Origin: CAZIVP01 sp964542915
Lineage (GTDB): Bacteria > Calditrichota > Calditrichia > Calditrichales > Calditrichaceae
DNA: 53,581 bases
Direction: 5' to 3'
NCBI GenBank assembly: GCA_964542915.1
Contig: CAZIVP010000022.1
Span: 1 to 53,581 of the forward strand
Program-made: the position numbers and the translations under genes
Shown: piece by piece, positions 52,120-53,581 of the stretch
How positions within the stretch are numbered: the first letter of the stretch is position 1
Layout of the letters: the number at the start of each line of letters is the position of its first letter
The notes under the pieces: generated by a model
What the model was told of the DNA's origin: nothing
Seen by the model: the letters and a program-made list of their open reading frames with translations, nothing else
The model's database searches: none

Positions 52120-53127
52120 TTAATAATTTATATCTTTTAAAATCTTTTTTGCACAATTTATATTATTAAATCCAAGTTTATTATTTTTAATATGGCCATT
52201 AATCGCAATATTTTCTCGTAAAGTTTCGTTCTCTAAAAAGTAATTAACTTTAGATAATAAACTTTCCTTACTTTCAAAATAAGCACATTGTTCATTTTCT
52301 ATAAAAAGTTTTTTTAATTCGTTAGATTTTTGAGTTAGCATAAAAGTACCAATAGCTGGAATTTCAAAGTTTCTTCTAGTATATACGTCCCTATTTAATT
52401 TCGATAGAAAAACAAGTGCAATTTTTGATGATTTTATTTCTTTGATATATTCATCACCAAACGCTGATTTTTTTATTTTAAAATTTTTTAATATTTTATT
52501 ATTTTTTATTTTATCCCAAGAATGACCAATAATTCTTAAGTTAATATTATTTTTAATTAAGAATTCACAATAATCAGAACGACCATCATTCTCATAATGC
52601 CCTATGAATGTAACATCATATTTTTTTTTGGTATCAATTTGTTTATCATGAAAATCTTTTATATAATAAGGCATTAATATTTTTGTATTATTTGCACCAT
52701 GATTTTTTGCTTCTATTATATTAGATGGTCTATAAACATAAACTATGTCACATAATGGTAATATGTTGAAATATCTTCTATATTTAAAATATTTATAGGT
52801 ATGTTGAAAAGGATTATCATTATGAAAACATATTATTTTTGCTTTACAATTGTCTTTAATATTTTTTAAGGTTTTTCTTTTAATAAGAACTGGTCTTTGA
52901 AAGAAAACAAAGTCATAATTATTTAATATAATTTTGTTTTGAATTTTATTATTTATATTATCAATTAATTGGCCACTTCTTAATTTATATTGCAATATAT
53001 TTACTAATCTGTTTTTTTCAATTGGAATTTTAAAAGAATCCATATTAATCCCATTTTTAACAAAACCATTATATAAAGCTTTCTCATAAATTTCCCATTG
53101 CCAGTCGCCTATTATTATTCCTTTCAT
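52120..53127 (-). CDS. CgeB-like glycosyltransferase
   Basis: 335 aa. IGDWQWEIYEKALYNGF at the N-terminus, IICFHNDNP in the middle, and YTRRNFEIPAIGTFMLTQ followed by FIENEQCAYFESKESLLSKV are the blocks of the CgeB/DUF3880 family of GT-B enzymes. First gene of the locus inside the window; 20 bases before the methyltransferase. Very A+T rich. Confidence 0.85.
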   Translation of the reverse strand: MKGIIIGDWQWEIYEKALYNGFVKNGINMDSFKIPIEKNRLVNILQYKLRSGQLIDNINNKIQNKIILNNYDFVFFQRPVLIKRKTLKNIKDNCKAKIICFHNDNPFQHTYKYFKYRRYFNILPLCDIVYVYRPSNIIEAKNHGANNTKILMPYYIKDFHDKQIDTKKKYDVTFIGHYENDGRSDYCEFLIKNNINLRIIGHSWDKIKNNKILKNFKIKKSAFGDEYIKEIKSSKIALVFLSKLNRDVYTRRNFEIPAIGTFMLTQKSNELKKLFIENEQCAYFESKESLLSKVNYFLENETLRENIAINGHIKNNKLGFNNINCAKKILKDINY

Positions 53128-53329
53128 AATATTACCTGAATCAGTGAAATTTCATTGAAATGAGGGTTTCCTACAAAAATTTAGCCTATTTTTTTGAAAA
53201 TGTGCTCAGGATTGAGCACATCTTTAATTTTATTTCATAATTTATCGGTTAATAATGTTTTTTTTTGTCCCATTTTTTTGGTTTTGGACAGACTTAGCCC
53301 TTGATTCTATTTTTTCATTAAAATTTTAA
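53128..53329. other. intergenic region between locus and mobile element
   Basis: About 200 A+T-rich bases. A 22-base hairpin lies at 53200-53221 (arms ATGTGCTCA and TGAGCACAT). It could be a terminator of whatever lies upstream, an operator or the end of the mobile element. Confidence 0.5.
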
Positions 53330-53563
53330 CTATATATGCATCATGGCTTCGCTCCATCTGTTTTTATAATAGAGCCTCAGTATTTTGTGCTTTGCCCAGT
53401 TTAAAAACAGCGCTCCCATGTACATCAGATTTTGTAATACGCTACGGATACGGAGACGATTTCCACGACGACTGCCCGGCGCTTTACCTTTCTTTAGAAC
53501 CTGTTTGCCCATCATACGCAAAAGGTTAATGTCTTGGTTCAGCGGGAATTGGACTTTTAGCAT
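53330..53563 (-). CDS. transposase-like fragment at contig end
   Basis: 77 aa ending in a stop at 53330. The C-terminal half (RIRSVLQNLMYMGALFLNWA) resembles the final helix of DDE transposases of the IS4/IS1380 type, but too little is left to assign a family. The first 11 codons are repeated at the left contig end. Likely part of an insertion sequence that continues beyond the contig or a decayed copy. Confidence 0.4.
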   Translation of the reverse strand: MLKVQFPLNQDINLLRMMGKQVLKKGKAPGSRRGNRLRIRSVLQNLMYMGALFLNWAKHKILRLYYKNRWSEAMMHI

Positions 53564-53580
53564 TTAAAATAAGTAACACC
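53530..53580. repeat. 51-bp contig-terminal inverted repeat, right copy
   Basis: Reverse complement identical to bases 1-51. See left copy. Confidence 0.85.
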
Positions 53581-53581
53581 T

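Overview
The window looks like one contig from a Gram-negative member of the FCB superphylum, possibly Calditrichota, KSB1 or Ignavibacteria-like. The evidence is a TonB-dependent receptor with a carboxypeptidase-regulatory N-terminal domain next to a DUF4249 lipoprotein, VCBS/ASPIC-type extracellular domains, multi-PAS hybrid kinases and many strong AGGAGG-type ribosome sites. One promoter (17564-17593) is of classical TTGACA/TATAAT type rather than the Bacteroidetes type, so I lean away from Bacteroidetes proper. No rRNA, tRNA or single-copy phylogenetic marker other than uppS is present, so the phylum is inference.

Layout. 75-4860: a two-component pair, a membrane kinase with a calcium-binding VCBS/ASPIC sensor domain and its sigma-54 activator. 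5060-7061: divergent aldo/keto reductase and secreted SMP-30-like hydrolase. 7099-13714: a signalling block of PAS kinase, stand-alone receiver and 1330-aa hybrid kinase. 14501-18026: CapA-like phosphatase, an unknown two-helix membrane protein and three tiny membrane/secreted proteins that share the C-terminus P-x-P-S-x-[LV]-P-P-E-[GN]-L; two of the three are absent from ordinary ORF calls. 18174-20672: polyferredoxin plus Tat-exported DUF362 protein. 21010-24267: PEBP-like protein, FmdB zinc ribbon, ECF sigma factor operon with a CpxP-like protein, and an acetyltransferase. 24617-27686: outer-membrane receptor with DUF4249 partner, followed by a 197-bp tandem repeat. 28359-33410: uppS, a 919-aa DNA-binding/NTPase/membrane regulator, a peroxiredoxin-like protein and a YCII protein.

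33446-37183 is an accessory island: three different toxin-antitoxin modules (RelE/ParE-RHH, TumE-TumA, VapC-VapB), all on the minus strand, each separated from the next by a copy of a structured repeat made of regularly spaced GTCCC/GGGAC hairpins. Further copies lie at 14087-14390 and 39144-39340.

37359-53127 is a surface polysaccharide locus read right to left: glycosyltransferases, methyltransferase, CapK-like ligase, bi-domain dehydrogenase, a DUF354 protein, hexapeptide acyltransferase, an acyl carrier protein with a dedicated ANL adenylating enzyme, an SDR and a polysaccharide deacetylase. From about 47.6 kb to the right end the DNA is much richer in A+T, suggesting horizontal acquisition. 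The two contig ends carry the same 51-bp sequence in inverted orientation, and the right end holds a transposase-like fragment, so the contig probably stops at copies of a mobile element.
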